From positions 59,387 to 123,386 of the forward strand of contig JAYMTL010000045.1 of assembly GCA_036897445.1 (NCBI GenBank): 64,000 nt of DNA, written 5' to 3'. Made by a program: the position numbers and the translations under genes. This DNA is from Pelargonium tetragonum (lineage: Eukaryota > Streptophyta > Magnoliopsida > Geraniales > Geraniaceae). This document shows, one piece after another, positions 12,270-25,799 of this stretch. The notes below the pieces were generated by a model, which was not told where the DNA came from, did not search any database, and saw only the letters and a list, made by a program, of their open reading frames with translations. Positions within the stretch are counted from its first letter, which is position 1. Each line of letters starts with the position of its first letter.

Positions 12270-14600
12270 GCTAATTCTATTTTTATCTTAATAATTTCCA
12301 AGAGAAAGCCCAAATCTTCACTTCGTTGAGCTAAACGCTGCCTCATCTTCCTTAGAGCTCTTATTGATTCTGTAGCTTATTCTACTGCTTATTGACTTCT
12401 TACTCTCTCTGGGCTTTCCTTTAATCAGTAAAAGCATTCCTTTTGAATCACTTATCACTTATCTTATATAATAAGACTACTTTCTTTTTAAGTGAAATAG
12501 GTAACTGTTCTTGTTGACTTTTTTCTATTTGATTGCTTTCTTTTGTTTCTTGCCTCTTGACACCTAGATCTGAATTCCAAGGCAAGCTTTTGCCTCGAGT
12601 TTAAATGTTTCTTTCATTTTTCGATATTGTTTTGGTATCCGGGAGAAATCTTGTGAAAGAGAAGGAATAGAATTTATAAGTGAATCCAGACTTATATTTC
12701 AAGCAAAAACAAATGGGGTAAAGATTCTAGCTAAGGGTCTTACTCCCTGAAAAGGGGTAATTGAGGAGTAAGCCAAGTTGTCTCTAAATCGGGAAACATA
12801 GAGAATATTCGGGTAATGCCAAAAGAATTGCTTACATATCTGATAGAACTCTCTCTTGGTTTTGGTTGGTGAGACCTTTTAAGGTAGACACCTGGAAAAA
12901 AGACTAGTAAAATTTTAGAAGACTCCTGGTAGGACCCCGAGTTGTAATCAAAGTAATCAATCTACCACTATCTTTTTTCCTTTTTTCAAGAGGTAATAAA
13001 CTTTTGTTTTGAGTAGTGCTTGCAAATATATATTTGCTAATGAGGGGCCTTTTCGAATTTCTTTCCTAATGGGTTATCGAAAGCAGATAAGGAGTCAAGA
13101 TCCTGGCCCTATAGAAATCTCATCATTCCTGCTTAGTGTAGGTGGGCGTATATGAGAACTTTAGTGTGAACTGAAAGAAAATAATTCAAGGCTTTTCTGA
13201 CAAGTTTTATAGTAATTTACAAAGAGGCGGAGGGACTTTTGCTATGTAATTAAAAGAAACACGTATTCTAGATATGCTAACAAGAGGAACTTATCTTGGC
13301 AGCTCTGAAGGGTTATACTAAATCCTAATAAAGTAAGTTATAGAGCTTCCCTGTACTTTGAGTGAAATCCTCGTGTATGAGTCTCATGGGCTTACTCAAT
13401 GCTAAGGCCAAATTCAATTATTCTTATCGGGGTACTCTATTTTTTATAAGTAGAAAATCTTTGATGTACTAGAGCTAGAAGTTCTTATACAAAAACCTAA
13501 GAATTGTAAGGTATACCTTCTTCCTCCCAAACTATGAGAAACTTTATCAAAATCAAAGGAACTCACTGTAACTCTAGGCGGATTGCTTTTATCAGTTTTG
13601 AATCTGCGTTTATACCTTTATAAAGCTTTCCTTTCTAGCAAAACAAAACACATTGGCAGTTGATTCAAGTGTTGTTGAAACTTCTTTTTGATATTGCGAA
13701 CGGAAACTGTTGTCCATCTGTGTCCCTGTAATTTATTGCAAGCATGTCCTGAAGTGGTCAGGTCAGAAAGAGGAAGAGTATAGTAAAGGTCTTTGTAGCA
13801 AGTAGAGACTCCTATTATTTACTTTACTACTCAAAACTCAAAGGGAGTGGAAGCAATGAGGGCATAAACTTCGTGTGAAATCCATCTATCGATTAACTAA
13901 GCTAGTATTATTCTTCGTATACTTCCCTATATAATAAGTATAACTTTGTAATTTTAACCAACAGCAAGATAATTTCGTGATTCGAACTGAATCTACTTGG
14001 CTTTTGTAATCTGATCTATTGATTTTTCTCCTTATGTTAACAGAACATGGTAGTTGTAGGAATAGAGCCTACCCCTCTGCTTATCTCATTGTGAAAAAGT
14101 CTTACTATATCTATTTTTTAAGGGTTTCTAAATGCCTAATGGCAGATATTCTAAATTTTTGGAATAAAAGATTAATAATTATAACCGAGCTTTATCACGG
14201 GGTTATACCTATCCTGGGTATATTTGCATAAGTCAGGGACTCCGGAAAATTGAAGTAAAAAAAATTCGGCTCCGCAAGCAGTTAGTACTTTTTTGAACAA
14301 GGAGCTCTTTATAAAACTGGTAGTTAAAGGAAGGGCTTCTTATTTATTGAGTTGGTAACTAAGTTTTATTTGGCATATATACCCAAGTCAAAATTGCTTA
14401 AGTATAAAGGATTTTAGGAAGCATACATTTACTCACTAGTTTTTTTATTTGATTCGTTACAATCTCTTTACTTACGGGTACTATATAAGAGATGGGATTG
14501 CTTCAATGAGATAGGGATGCGATGTAGGCCAGGTAGAAGCCTTATACACCTGCCCCACTGAACGGGTCATACCCTGAAGAAGGGCACATATATGTTATAG
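12270..14600. other. Gene-free stretch, partly without the skew
   Basis: I see no gene. The stretch includes a pyrimidine run near 12971-12987 and, at about 13620-13790, a patch where CpA and TpG are common rather than depleted (listed separately). The 70-codon frame at 14019-14231 has no recognisable content. Confidence 0.5.
13620..13790. other. Patch lacking the CpA/TpG depletion
   Basis: In about 140 bases here I count roughly 27 CpA+TpG against 19 ApC+GpT (ratio about 1.4), against 0.65 for the sampled background. The patch is therefore younger than, or escaped, whatever mutated its surroundings. I see no gene in it; a plus-strand frame of about 50 codons carrying one TGA is the best reading. 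Confidence 0.4.
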
Positions 14601-14604
14601 TTTA

Positions 14605-14891
14605 TCATTGAGGATGCTATAGCGCTAACAATACATGCTTCTTTGTCTTAACTGTCTTGTCCGGATTCTTATACTTGTACTTTGTTTTTTAATTTGGACT
14701 AGATACCTTTGCTGCTTTATTAGTAGGATTGGGATTAGAGGAAGCAGACTTAGCAGTGGGAGACATAGCCATATCTACTATACCTATCCAAGTAGACATA
14801 CCTATCTAATGGAGGAAGGTAGTATCTTTCTTAAGAAAAGAGGTCCGAAAGGCCCGGAGTTTAAAACAGCGTCTTGATACAGAATAGAGAT
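14605..14891 (-). pseudogene. Possible coding relic, Ser/Asn/Lys-rich product
   Basis: On the minus strand one frame runs about 95 codons to a TGA at 14605-14607 with only three interruptions, all TAA or TAG (about five such codons expected at random). Two ATG codons (the later followed by GCT ATG TCT) sit in it. The product would have a Ser/Ala/Asn/Pro/Thr-rich stretch (beginning SPTAKSASSNPNPTNK) followed by a Lys-rich stretch, the kind of low-complexity region found in fungal transposon Gag-type or nuclear proteins. An 80-codon plus-strand frame (14635-14877) overlaps it antisense, as happens over decayed coding DNA. TAR stops at former Gln codons are what CpA mutation produces. Family unknown. 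Confidence 0.3.
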
Positions 14892-17800
14892 AGGCTACGG
14901 TAGGTGGGTTTCTTGACCGATAAGATGGATATTCGTTTGAGTGTAGACACAAGTTTTCTAAACATAAGAATACCTAAAAACTTTTTCTAACTTTGTAAAA
15001 GCCTTTACAAAAAATCAGAGGAATAGGGTGAAGAGTCCTGTTATGATAGTCTTTACTATTTTTAGCTTTTTCGTCTAAATTCGAAACTTTTTTTGTAATA
15101 CAATTTGGAGGGGCCTGATAATTCAGCGTTTTTACTATCTTTCTAGTTTTTACAAGTAAGCAGGATATTTATTAAACTATACCGCGCCCTTCCCTTACTT
15201 TTATATGCTTATCAAGGTTTTTAAATTACTTTTGAATAGCTTTTATAAAAAAACAAGGAGGCTTTAATAAGAAATTTTTGCACAAGGATTACCGTAAATC
15301 ATAAAATTTCTAGTACCCAGTGTGTTATATAACCTATTAGTATATTATTTACGTACTCCTTGAAAACTAAACTAAAAGAAAAAAAGACACAAGTTAAAGC
15401 TTAAGCTGCCAAATAACTAATGTTATAAATAAAAGGAGGCCCCGAGACTTTCCAAAAGAAAGATCTTTTTATGTGGATTCTTGCCCTTAAGTGGGTGTAC
15501 TTTATTACTTTATCTGGAGTAAGAAAAAGAAGAAAGATGAAGTGTTAATTATAGGAAGATTTATATATATATCTTGAGGATAAGCCCTGCATAAATAGGT
15601 AATAAGGCTTTTCTTAGCTTTTTTATGTAGTACTAATCCGACTGGAATCCTTAAGATAAAGCCCAAATGTTCTTAATCTGACTCAGTGATTATCCCAAGA
15701 ATCCTGCCTATAATCTAAAACGTAAAGTACAATGTACAACAAATTACTGACATAACAAAACCTGGGAGAACTCTTACTTATAATAAAAAAGTCAAAAAGC
15801 TATGAAGCAGACCGAGGAGGACTTTATAATTTGCAATGTTTATTAGAGTGTCTAGTATAAAATAAACTTTGGTATTCCAGTTTATAGGCTTCTTTCCTTA
15901 TCAATCCTAAGAGTTTCAAATAGAATAAATAAAAAAACCTACGCAAATCCTGGAAATGTAGACCGCATACACAGGACTACTCTAAGCTGCTAAAGTACAT
16001 GTAAAAGGCCGTAAAATCCGTTAGCCTTTATTCTCCAAAATTTCGTGCAGCTATCTCAAATTGTTAAAACTCAGACAAAGTTTTAAAGTTAGTATTTCGT
16101 TTATATAATTGGGTATAGGGCTTTCCTATGAGACAGACTCTAGTACCCCAAAAGTGTTCAACCTACAAAAGGATTCTGAATGAAAAAGGGGCTTCCTATT
16201 AAAAATAGAAACTCTTAAAATGAAAGAAAACTCCCGTTTGCGCTAAAAAGTCGTTAACCATCTTTTTTAGTTTAAAACCTATCCCCCGGAAACCTATTTG
16301 CTTGACTTCATGTTATTTACTACCCGGGGCCAATCTTTATTGAAGGGATCCTCGGGGGCTTCTTAAAACTTTGCGTTCGTTTGGTAAGGTAAATAGAAGA
16401 ATAACGGAGTACGCGATACTTATAGGTGAAATGGATAGTCTGATTTAGTCTTACTCAGCTTGCGGAAAACCGACTTTAATTTAAGTATTGTGCAAACAAA
16501 TTTCCTTAAATATAGATTTTTCTGTCATAATACTTACTGTGAATACGAGGTTTCTTTCCTGGTACCCTTGCTTAAGCAAGAAAAATGGACTCTGTAATTC
16601 TTTTGCATCCCATTTTTTGAACTTTATGTAAAGATCCTGCCTTCATTTACAATTCTGGAATTCTATTACGTAAGTTTATATTCTACGCAATAAAGCTAGA
16701 CTTCGCTTATGAGCTATCTTAACCTGTATCAAACTCTTTATATAAGACTTGGACTGCTTTTTGTATCCCTTTCCTTTTATACCTCAAACTTTCCTTAGAG
16801 CTATGTGAGTCTTATGGGCTATAATACCTTTCAAAGCTGTATTAGTCTTCTTGTTGTAGCTACTATTCCATGGACTGACTCTATTCCTATATTTTACTTT
16901 TTTCTTTCTTATTAAAGACTTATTCATTTAGAATAAGGATACCTCGGTAAACTAACTTAAGTATGAAATATTGAAATTACTAATAAAAAATCTTCTTCTT
17001 TATAGCGGAGGCCTTTTTCAAGAGCTTCTAGGAATCCTCCTCCCAATGGGTACCACTTCAAGAAAGACATGAGCGCGGATAACTTATAACTTTTCAGGCT
17101 GCAAAAAGCTCTACAATAAACCAAAGGTATAGGGTTCTAATCGAAAATAGGTACTCATATTTAAAAGTGAAACCAGAGTTCTTTATATATAACTGGGTGT
17201 CATCAAGAATCGAGGAGAACTCCCGCACTGCGCTTTAGGGTGTTTTTCTATAAAAAAGCAATAAGAGGGCCCGTTAGTCTATATTTTAGCTAATATAATA
17301 TAAGAAGTTCTAGTTAATCCAATCGGTAATTCATTTGGTAGGTCCGCAAAAGCTCACTTACCCTGAATAGCAGTACTAAATTGTTTATATAAATTTTCTT
17401 CCTAATGATAACACAAGTTCTCGATTAAAGAATAAAAAAGAGAGAGGGTTACTAAAATCTTTTAATACTCCAGGGAATTAACAAGCGTCAACCCTGAGTT
17501 TCCCTTTCTAGGTCTTTTTAACAAAACAAATAATGGGACTATTGACAAAAAGTAGTTTTTCGTCTTCTAAATTCCTTATAAAAGCTCCTGCGCGACTAGT
17601 CTTAATTCTTTTCTTTTATACCTTAGAGTTAGAGGTCTCTACATTTTGAGAGTACCCAGGTTTCCGGTGTCAAGCAATGAAATCTTTCGATATTTCTAAA
17701 TTTTAAATCATAGTCAAGTTGGTTTTTTATATTTTAGTTTCTCAAGATAGGACTTTTTTGAGTAGAAGAAAAGTTCTTACTCCATGTTTGATTTTTATTA

Positions 17801-20800
17801 GAAAAAAAAAGTATATATAATTTATGAGTCAGTTCCGAAAAATGTAGTATTACTTAATAAATATCAGAAAACCCCTTTTTGGTTTACACAAATCTGAAAT
17901 TATTGCCCAAGGGAGGGAAGGGCCCCTTTGTATCTTACTCGCAAAAAGTCCTAAACAAAAAAAGAGTCTTTTAGTGAGTACTCTTAAAATTCTTTTCTTA
18001 CAATTCATTAGAAAAGCTAAAAGAGACCTAGATGAAATCCTCTAGGTTAAAAAGTACGGCTGCCCCTTTCATTTAAGCAATATTAAAAATTATAGACAAT
18101 CCGAGGATCAGTCTTTTCCCGCGGGTTAGAACAAGGAATTAAAAGCTTTCTTAGGTTAAAGAAGTCCCAAAAAGAGCAGCCTAAATAGTAACACTAGAAG
18201 ACACCTGCTACAGAAGGCACAAAAGACTTCTTACTAGGATTCCTTATATTTACTTTAAAATAGAACAACTTGCTACAAACTACAAAGAGGAACTCTCCTG
18301 AAAACTTTTACGCATTTTGAAATTATTTTAATGGCAAACAATACCATCTGGAAGAAACGGGGACCTCCTTAGCAAAATTCCTTCGCTTATCTAAACTAAC
18401 AGAGGAGGACTCCGTCTTCTTTATTATTGCAGGGAAGAACCCCTTCTTTTAACTTTTCATGTTACAGGTTTCCTTTTTTCTAGACCCTCTTAGCTGCAAT
18501 TCTTAATGTTATAAAAAACTCTACCTCAAAGGCGCCAGAGAAGCTTCTAAGTGTAGAGAACTCTGACTTCTCAGTCGGATTTCCGATATATAGTTGTTAG
18601 GCTCCTTGGAAAGATTCAGAGTTTCCTTTTTTCTTTGGAATATACATATTCAATTAGTAAGCTTAGAATAGAACCAGAGTAGGTTGTATTTATTGCAAAA
18701 CAAGGGTTCCGAACGTGTTTAGTGAATTGCTTAATTACACGGTTCTATAAAAAACCTTTATAGAGTAGCCTGCATTGTTCAACATTTTAAATGTCTAACT
18801 CTGTATTGTATAGTTAAAAAAGGCTTAGGAGAGGATCCTATATAGGCTTTTCTATTCTTAATTGTGTTTATAAAAGCGACGTAAGGACCTTTGTCTAGAG
18901 TTAAGAAAGTTCTAGCCTCGGAAATGAAAATAGATAATATTTAAGAGTAAATATCTGATTATTAAGACTTTGACTTTCTTGTTTTATTCTAAGGAAATCC
19001 GCTTCCGGTATAATTTATTGTGTATATAAAATGCCTTAGTCCTTTCTTTCTGTAGAGAAAAAAAGGTATCAAGATCAAGACTTCCCTTTCTATAAAAAAA
19101 AGACGCGTTGACCAAGTTGAGAAGTTTTTACTACAATTACATTCTAACCTAGTTTGGGCTGGTTCGATATGAGTAACTACTCTTTTTCGTGAGAACTTAT
19201 AAAGAACTAAGAAATTTTTGTTTATACTTTTATCCTCCCTCTTATAAATGAAATTAGACCTAGTATCATTAAGGATTAAAAACAGGGCAATCCGAAAGGA
19301 AAAGCCTGACTTAAAAGGGGATTGTGCAAGTGCTAATATAAATACAAAGCCTATCCCATAAAATATCGACGAAAGTTTAGTACAAGGAAATCCACGGAGT
19401 TCCCAAAAGAGCTGGGTCTAACTAAGTGAGCAGAATCCTTAATATAGGTAAGTTACTTGGTAAAGAGTCTATAAATCATGTCTTAATTTTGGAAGTAGAA
19501 GCATATTAGGCTGCAGGAACCTTAGAAACCTTGTTAAAATTTATATTTGGATATATTAAAAAAGAAGTCTTTAGTTGAATTGAGTGCACTGGATAGGAAG
19601 GTTTAGTCATCTAATAAATAAAAGATGCGCATTTTTAGGATAAGAGTGCCCACGTAGTATATAGTTCAGTTATCTGGCGTACTCGTGAACAGAATACTTA
19701 AATAGAATAGCTTGAGTCTAGAGCCCGGAAATGTAAAATCCAAAAACCAAGGTGTCCTGTTTAACCCTTTTTAGTTCGCTTCCCCGTTTGTTTTAGAAGG
19801 GCTTGTTCAAGAAATCTTTCTATCTATACTATGTTTTGTACTGAAAGCCCCTTTGTGATGATAATACCAAAACGGAATTTACCCCTTTTAATCTAAACTT
19901 CTACTATTCGTATTCGCGGTATCAGCCCTATTTGACAAGGATATTTCATAAATTGCAAAAAGAATTGGAAGGGACCCATATGAATTGATTGGCCTTGATT
20001 AACAAGTCTTGTATGCTCATAAAAGTCAAAGGGGTCTTTTTATAAACAACAGCATAGCACTCGGGTGACCCTAATAAAATTCTTCATCTACTTAATACTT
20101 AATCTAGTTGTCTTAACTTAAAAATCTTTTTATTTTATATTCCGATCGAGTGCAAAAAATTCATACTATAAAAATTCCAGTTAAAAAAGGTCTAATTCTG
20201 TGTCGCGTCAGTGGGCACTATAGAAGTACTTGTACAGGTGTCATAAATGAAAGAATCTTTTGCAATTTTCCTGAGCTACTACTATCAGAGTTTGGGAACT
20301 TATACTTCACTAATTTTTAAAAAGAGATTTTAGGGTTTGCCCAGTAAACTGTATTGAATTGAGTAAGGTCAACCTGGAAAAATGGGTGCTGAAAATAAGT
20401 TATTAAAAAGGGCTTTCCAATTAGACTAAAACTAAAAAGAGCAGGCCAATTAGAAAATTCTGATAAACTCCCCTTTCAATTGTAGTTCGTTTAATAGCTG
20501 GCGTCTAGTCTAAGAATACTGAAGCGAGCTTTCAAGGAATTAGGGCCCTATTTTTTTATAAGATAAGTCTTACTAAGGATTACTCTAAGATATAATTATA
20601 ATTCAGACTTTGGTTACAAGAAATAAAAAGAGGAATGAATTAAGAACGAAGAAATACCCAACTCGTAGGGATCCGAATAAGAAAGAAGCCTTTACTACAA
20701 ATCCTAGTTATAAGCTGAGTTGAAAACAGACTAAACTTTAGTTAACAAAGGAAAGCCTACAAAGAAGAAGCTCGTAAAGTAATTAATATTGCGCCTATAA

Positions 20801-21130
20801 GTTTGAGTCTCCGCGCTTCCCTATAAAAATGACAAACAAAAGGTAATGTAATTAAGGGTCTATCCTAAGATAAAAACTCCTAAATAAATTAAGAACCTCT
20901 TTCTAAGAATGGATACAACTAAGCCCTCTGCTAATAGTTTAAACTTCTTGGGTCCAAAAGAGTTCTTATATCTTATATTTATATTACGGTGTCCAAATTC
21001 CCAATCGGGTTTAGAGCTCGATTTTTATCTGTAACAAGATATCCATTCTTAATTAAGGAGGGCCCCTTTGTTAGTGTATAGTGCAGTTTCGCCAAAAGGA
21101 TAAAAAGCGAATCCCTCAGGAGTCTACAGG

Positions 21131-21152
21131 CTTTTCTTTTCTTTTCTTCTCC
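21131..21152 (+). repeat. Polypyrimidine run
   Basis: An uninterrupted 22-base run of C and T built from CTTTT units. This is the clearest pure pyrimidine tract I noticed; no function is inferred. Confidence 0.5.
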
Positions 21153-24100
21153 ATTCCTCAGTTGTCAAATTCCAATATTAGCATTTCATAGAATAGAGCT
21201 GCGACCGAAGTACTTACGCTTCTTCTTTTATATTCAGCTCTCATATTCAAATCGATAGGGATCTCTATTTTATGTTCTTAACCCCTCAAACGACTCCTTT
21301 AAAAAGCTCACTTTAGCTTTTATAAGGTATCAGATTGATCCTTAATAAAAAAAACACTACTACCTACTTCTAAGGGTCGTATTCGGAATTAGACTTCGTT
21401 TTAATAGTAAGATACATAGCTTAAGTAATACGGGGCACTTCTCTGACGGGTGCTTATGCGGCTATTTTTTATAGTTCGTAAGTCGGCGCTAATGCGCGGA
21501 TCTATATTATTTCAATCCTTATTTTGTTTCAAAGGACTCGGCAGTTAGTTAAGGAAAAGTGGTAACTGGTATTGAAATTCAATTTCTGTAGGATGCTTTG
21601 GGCTTAATTGTAAAACTATAAACTTATAAGTTCTATATCATTCTTAGCAATTTGTGTATTTTCTTTCTCAAAAAGGCGGCATACTACTCTGGTGGATCTG
21701 GACAATCCCGACATTACTTTATCACTTACAAGGTTTGTGCCTACTCTAAAAAAAAAAGACCCTATAAATTTTTTCGTGAGGCTTTCAATCACTTAGCTTA
21801 GCTGAAATATTAAGTATAACAGCAATCCTTTTTAGAATTTACATAGGAGGAACCCTTAAAAAAAAGTTGCAGGTTCAATACTTCATAAATTACTAGATAT
21901 AAACTCGGAAGCTCTATTACATTAGAATGTGGATTTTGCTAGTTAAACAAGACTTGAGCTCTCTTATATCTATATTTAGTAAGCCTTTTATGCTACTATC
22001 GAGTTCAATAAATTTAAGAGGAGTATATATATAAGATATCAGAGAAGAGTCTTCCTACTACAAAGATCTACCCTAGGAGCTTTTTATAGAGTCTAGGTGT
22101 ATCAACATACCATATTTAAGGTGTTAACTAAAGCAACTTTAGTAGAATAGTATAGGAAAGTTTAAGGTTCAGGTACCAAGGCAAATCCTCAGGATTGACA
22201 TTCTAAAAAAGTTTCTAAATAAACCGACAAGAGTAATTATTTTGAAGTCAATTTTCCTAAGAAAGCCTGTTCTTATAATTTTGAATTTAGCGCAGGACTT
22301 AGTCCTTTTAGAAAGATGTACAAGAATTAATTCATCGAGTTTTCTTACTTACTGCCTTTGCCTTTAGAGATTAGAAAAAACTAGATACCTGTCCAGCTTT
22401 TTCTAAGTAAATGCTTTGATCATCCAGTTTGTTATTTGTTTCTGGGGAGTTTTAGTAGGTTCTATATTCATGAGTTTTTATTCCCTTCTGTCTTGACTGT
22501 AAATTCAGATAGGTCATAAATATTAGAAACTTCAGGGAGACTAGGGCCCTTTTTACTTTACCTGAAATGCGTGGGTTTACCTAAATTAATACCTGTTTGT
22601 ACAGTACTAATAAACTAAAAGGGGCTGCTCAATGGAAAGTCAAAGTCATAACATTTTTATAAATGAGTTACTAGCTTAGTTGTATTGTCGAAAACTAAGT
22701 CCAATCTAACTAAATTGACTTTTTTATTAATAGTATAAGCTCAAAATTTAATAAAGAATGCAAAATCTCGCCCGGTTTTGAGTAGGTATGGTAGCCCCGA
22801 ATAAGAGGACACCTATTCGAATTTATATTCAAGAGAAAATTTCGAAAAAGAAATGAAAAAGCCTTAAGTTTTTGTCATTTTTTGTATAAGGAGAGCATAG
22901 AAAAGGGATTAAAAAGAATTAGTATATAGCCACACAGAAATATATTAGGCACTTTTTACGTAGAGTAATCTCAAGAAGATTTAAAAGGGGAATGCTTTAC
23001 TATATCATGATATAGTTTTAACCTCTAAAATTTTGCCTCAACAGGGTTTTTAGTACAGCACTGAGGGAGGTTTTTTATTCGAATACAGATTCTCGAAACC
23101 AGTAGAGCCCTTTTTAAAACTCTTTTTTGAGTGTCTACACTTAGGCTCCTGGGTTACACTGCGGATACTCCTAACTAGCTTGTGAAAAAAAGAGACCTAC
23201 AAATAAAGGACTGGGATCCTTTTAGAATACCAAATGGAGCTAAATTAAATGCATAAAATTCTGTGAGGTTACTAATATTGAGAAATACTAAGGTGTCTCT
23301 GCAAGCTTTATATACGAAATATGGACGGATCCAAAAAAGAAACAATAAATTAGGCATCCCTGTAAATCTTTGTCAAGAATTCTCGCAGGATTGATTTGAG
23401 TTAATGGGTTCCTTTATAGGAGTCTGTATTCTAAGTCATAGTGCCTGTTTTACGATTTGTTTTCTTAGTATAAAGAGGCTCTATTATATTTGGTTAAACT
23501 GTCTACGTATTAAAAAAGGGTCCTTATAGGAGAAATTTTGCTAAGGTATTCTGTTAACAAATTTTATATCTATTTTACAATCTAGCAAAGGGGGCTTTTG
23601 GGTTAGCAAAAAGAAAGATACGGAATTAACCAATATAAAAGGTAGACTAAGACTAAACAGAAACCCTGTAAAAACAAGATTTAGGAGATTAAAAAACCGA
23701 ACTATCTAAAACACGTGTTTTAGGTCACGTAAATGGGCATACTTCGGGTTTTTCTTTAGTTTAGCTATTTTATTAACCAGCAATTTCGTAATTTAGTAAT
23801 AAGTATATTCTCAAAACTACAACTTTTATTGCTTCGAGGTTCAGTAATTTCAACAAAGAATATATTCCTTTTCAATAAAACCCATTTCCTCAAATTACAA
23901 GTCAAACTTTTTTGGCTCTTATTTAGTAAGTTTCATTTATCTAAGAGTACTCTTATACCTAAAATTTGTACAGCTCCCTATACCACGAAAACTCTAGAAT
24001 CACAAACTGGAAAGAGACTCCGAGGGATAGGACAAACAAAAAAGAAGTTTTTAGTTCCTATATTAAACAAGATTTTCGAGCATTAATTTCCTCACAAATT

Positions 24101-25789
24101 AGAGACATTGGCTACACGCAAGGATAGCTAAACCCCAGCTTTCTCTTTTAAGTTCTTTTTATATGACTTAACACGGAGAAAATACCCTTAAATTAAAAAG
24201 GTTTGGGGAGTAGCCGGGAGGAGAGGCTCGCACGGGTTAGAGCAAGTTACCGAAAAGTCTTGGGCATGTAGGTGCAAACCTAATCAACTTAAAAGATTCT
24301 TACTTAAGAGATGGGTCAAAAACTAAACTATAACTTTATATCGATATTAGCAAAAGAAGTTAGCTAGTTATGGGCTTTTTTAACGGAGAGGCGAACCTAT
24401 GACAAAATAGATAATCTAGATCCTATGGGTACCTTAGAAGAATCCCTTTTATATTAGAAATTTCATTTTTCGATAATAAATATTACAAGAGTCGATTTTA
24501 CAATTGAATGCTAAAATAAGTTTGATTTTTGTAACTCACCATCGAAGGGAATTATTCCTTAAGTATTTCCTACTAGTTATAGATAATTACAGGGCAATCC
24601 TACGAAGCAGTGCCGCTTTTTACACCAGAATTCTTTCTAAAAGGGGGCTCCCAATTTTAGGAAATCTTATCCATCGGGACACCCTCCTCTTTAGAGCCTT
24701 TTCCGGTTTCCCTTCTGGTCTGGAACAATTCCATAGTATATTACTCATTTTGTAAGCTCATACATACTAGGCACTTGTTTTTAGGCCCTAACCTACGTTC
24801 TTTTATATTTTAGATTTACATAAAGGAGCGGTAGCCCTTGGGATTTTTATAAAGAAAATCTAAATTTCCACAAAACTTTTCCTTGTATCAAGTTTGCTTT
24901 GAAGTAGGTTTCTAAAATTTGGATTTCGAATGGATTGCCTTACCAAAAACCTTCCGTTTAGCAAGTAACAATTAATTATTACAATAAAGACAGGGATCAA
25001 AAGGAGTAAAGAATACGAAAATATCTTAGATAATATATAGGAGCTCCTCCGGTATCTCTGTAGAGCAGGAAATAGAATGAATTCGATAGAATAGCATAAT
25101 CAAATTTAGGTTTGGTTCCTAATGAATTTTTACGCTTTTTGTGTTTAGTATTTTAATACGGAATTGACCTGCTTTTTACAAAAGTAAGTCTTAAACTTGT
25201 GAGTTTTTACTAAATATCCGTAAAGAAAGTGAGAGGTTGCGTCCTTCCAAGGGAAAATATCTTTTCATGTCTGAAAAAGGGTTCCTGGAAGCCCTAACCC
25301 TTAATAAAAGTATAAAAAGTTCTCTTTTTGATCTGGTTATTGTAGAGTTCTAAAAACTTCGACAGGACCTTTTTAGGGATTGTCTAGTTATATACCCTTC
25401 CTCTTAAATGATTTTTGGGAGAGGGGAAGTGCAGTTAATAATACAGAACTCGATACTTCTGGGCCAAGTTTTTCTAAATCCAAAATACCAGGTTAAAGCT
25501 AGGGTTCTCCCTTTTTCGTGAATTGACGTTGCTTACAAGTTTTTTATACAAAGCAGGGATTTCTGTCACGGAATATTTCTAGAAATATTAAAGAAATTCG
25601 CTGGTTCCTTATATTAAAAATGTTCGGATAAGATAATACTTACTCTTGTGTTAACCTAGTGTGCCTTTGTTACTAATAAGTTCCCCTACAGAGGACCTGA
25701 GGATCCCCTTATTATTTAGCAACGCGCTTCGTTTAATATTTGCTTCTTACTTTTCGACCAACAAAATGGCTTGTAAAAGCCCCCGGGGG

Positions 25790-25799
25790 TGTACTAAGT
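25790..25799. repeat. Perfect GC palindrome
   Basis: CCCCCGGGGG, a ten-base self-complementary GC block inside AT-rich DNA. It contains no CpA or TpG, so it would survive CpA-directed mutation. It belongs with the GGGCCC-type islands found through the window. Confidence 0.6.

Noticed and set aside
14635-14877. Plus-strand 80-codon frame with a hydrophobic N-terminus as a secreted effector
   Set aside because: The hydrophobic stretch is the antisense of a Lys- and Asn-rich minus-strand relic, and no cleavage site or mature Cys pattern is evident.
25280-25310. Telomere-type CCCTAA repeat
   Set aside because: A single CCCTAACCC occurs with no tandem array.
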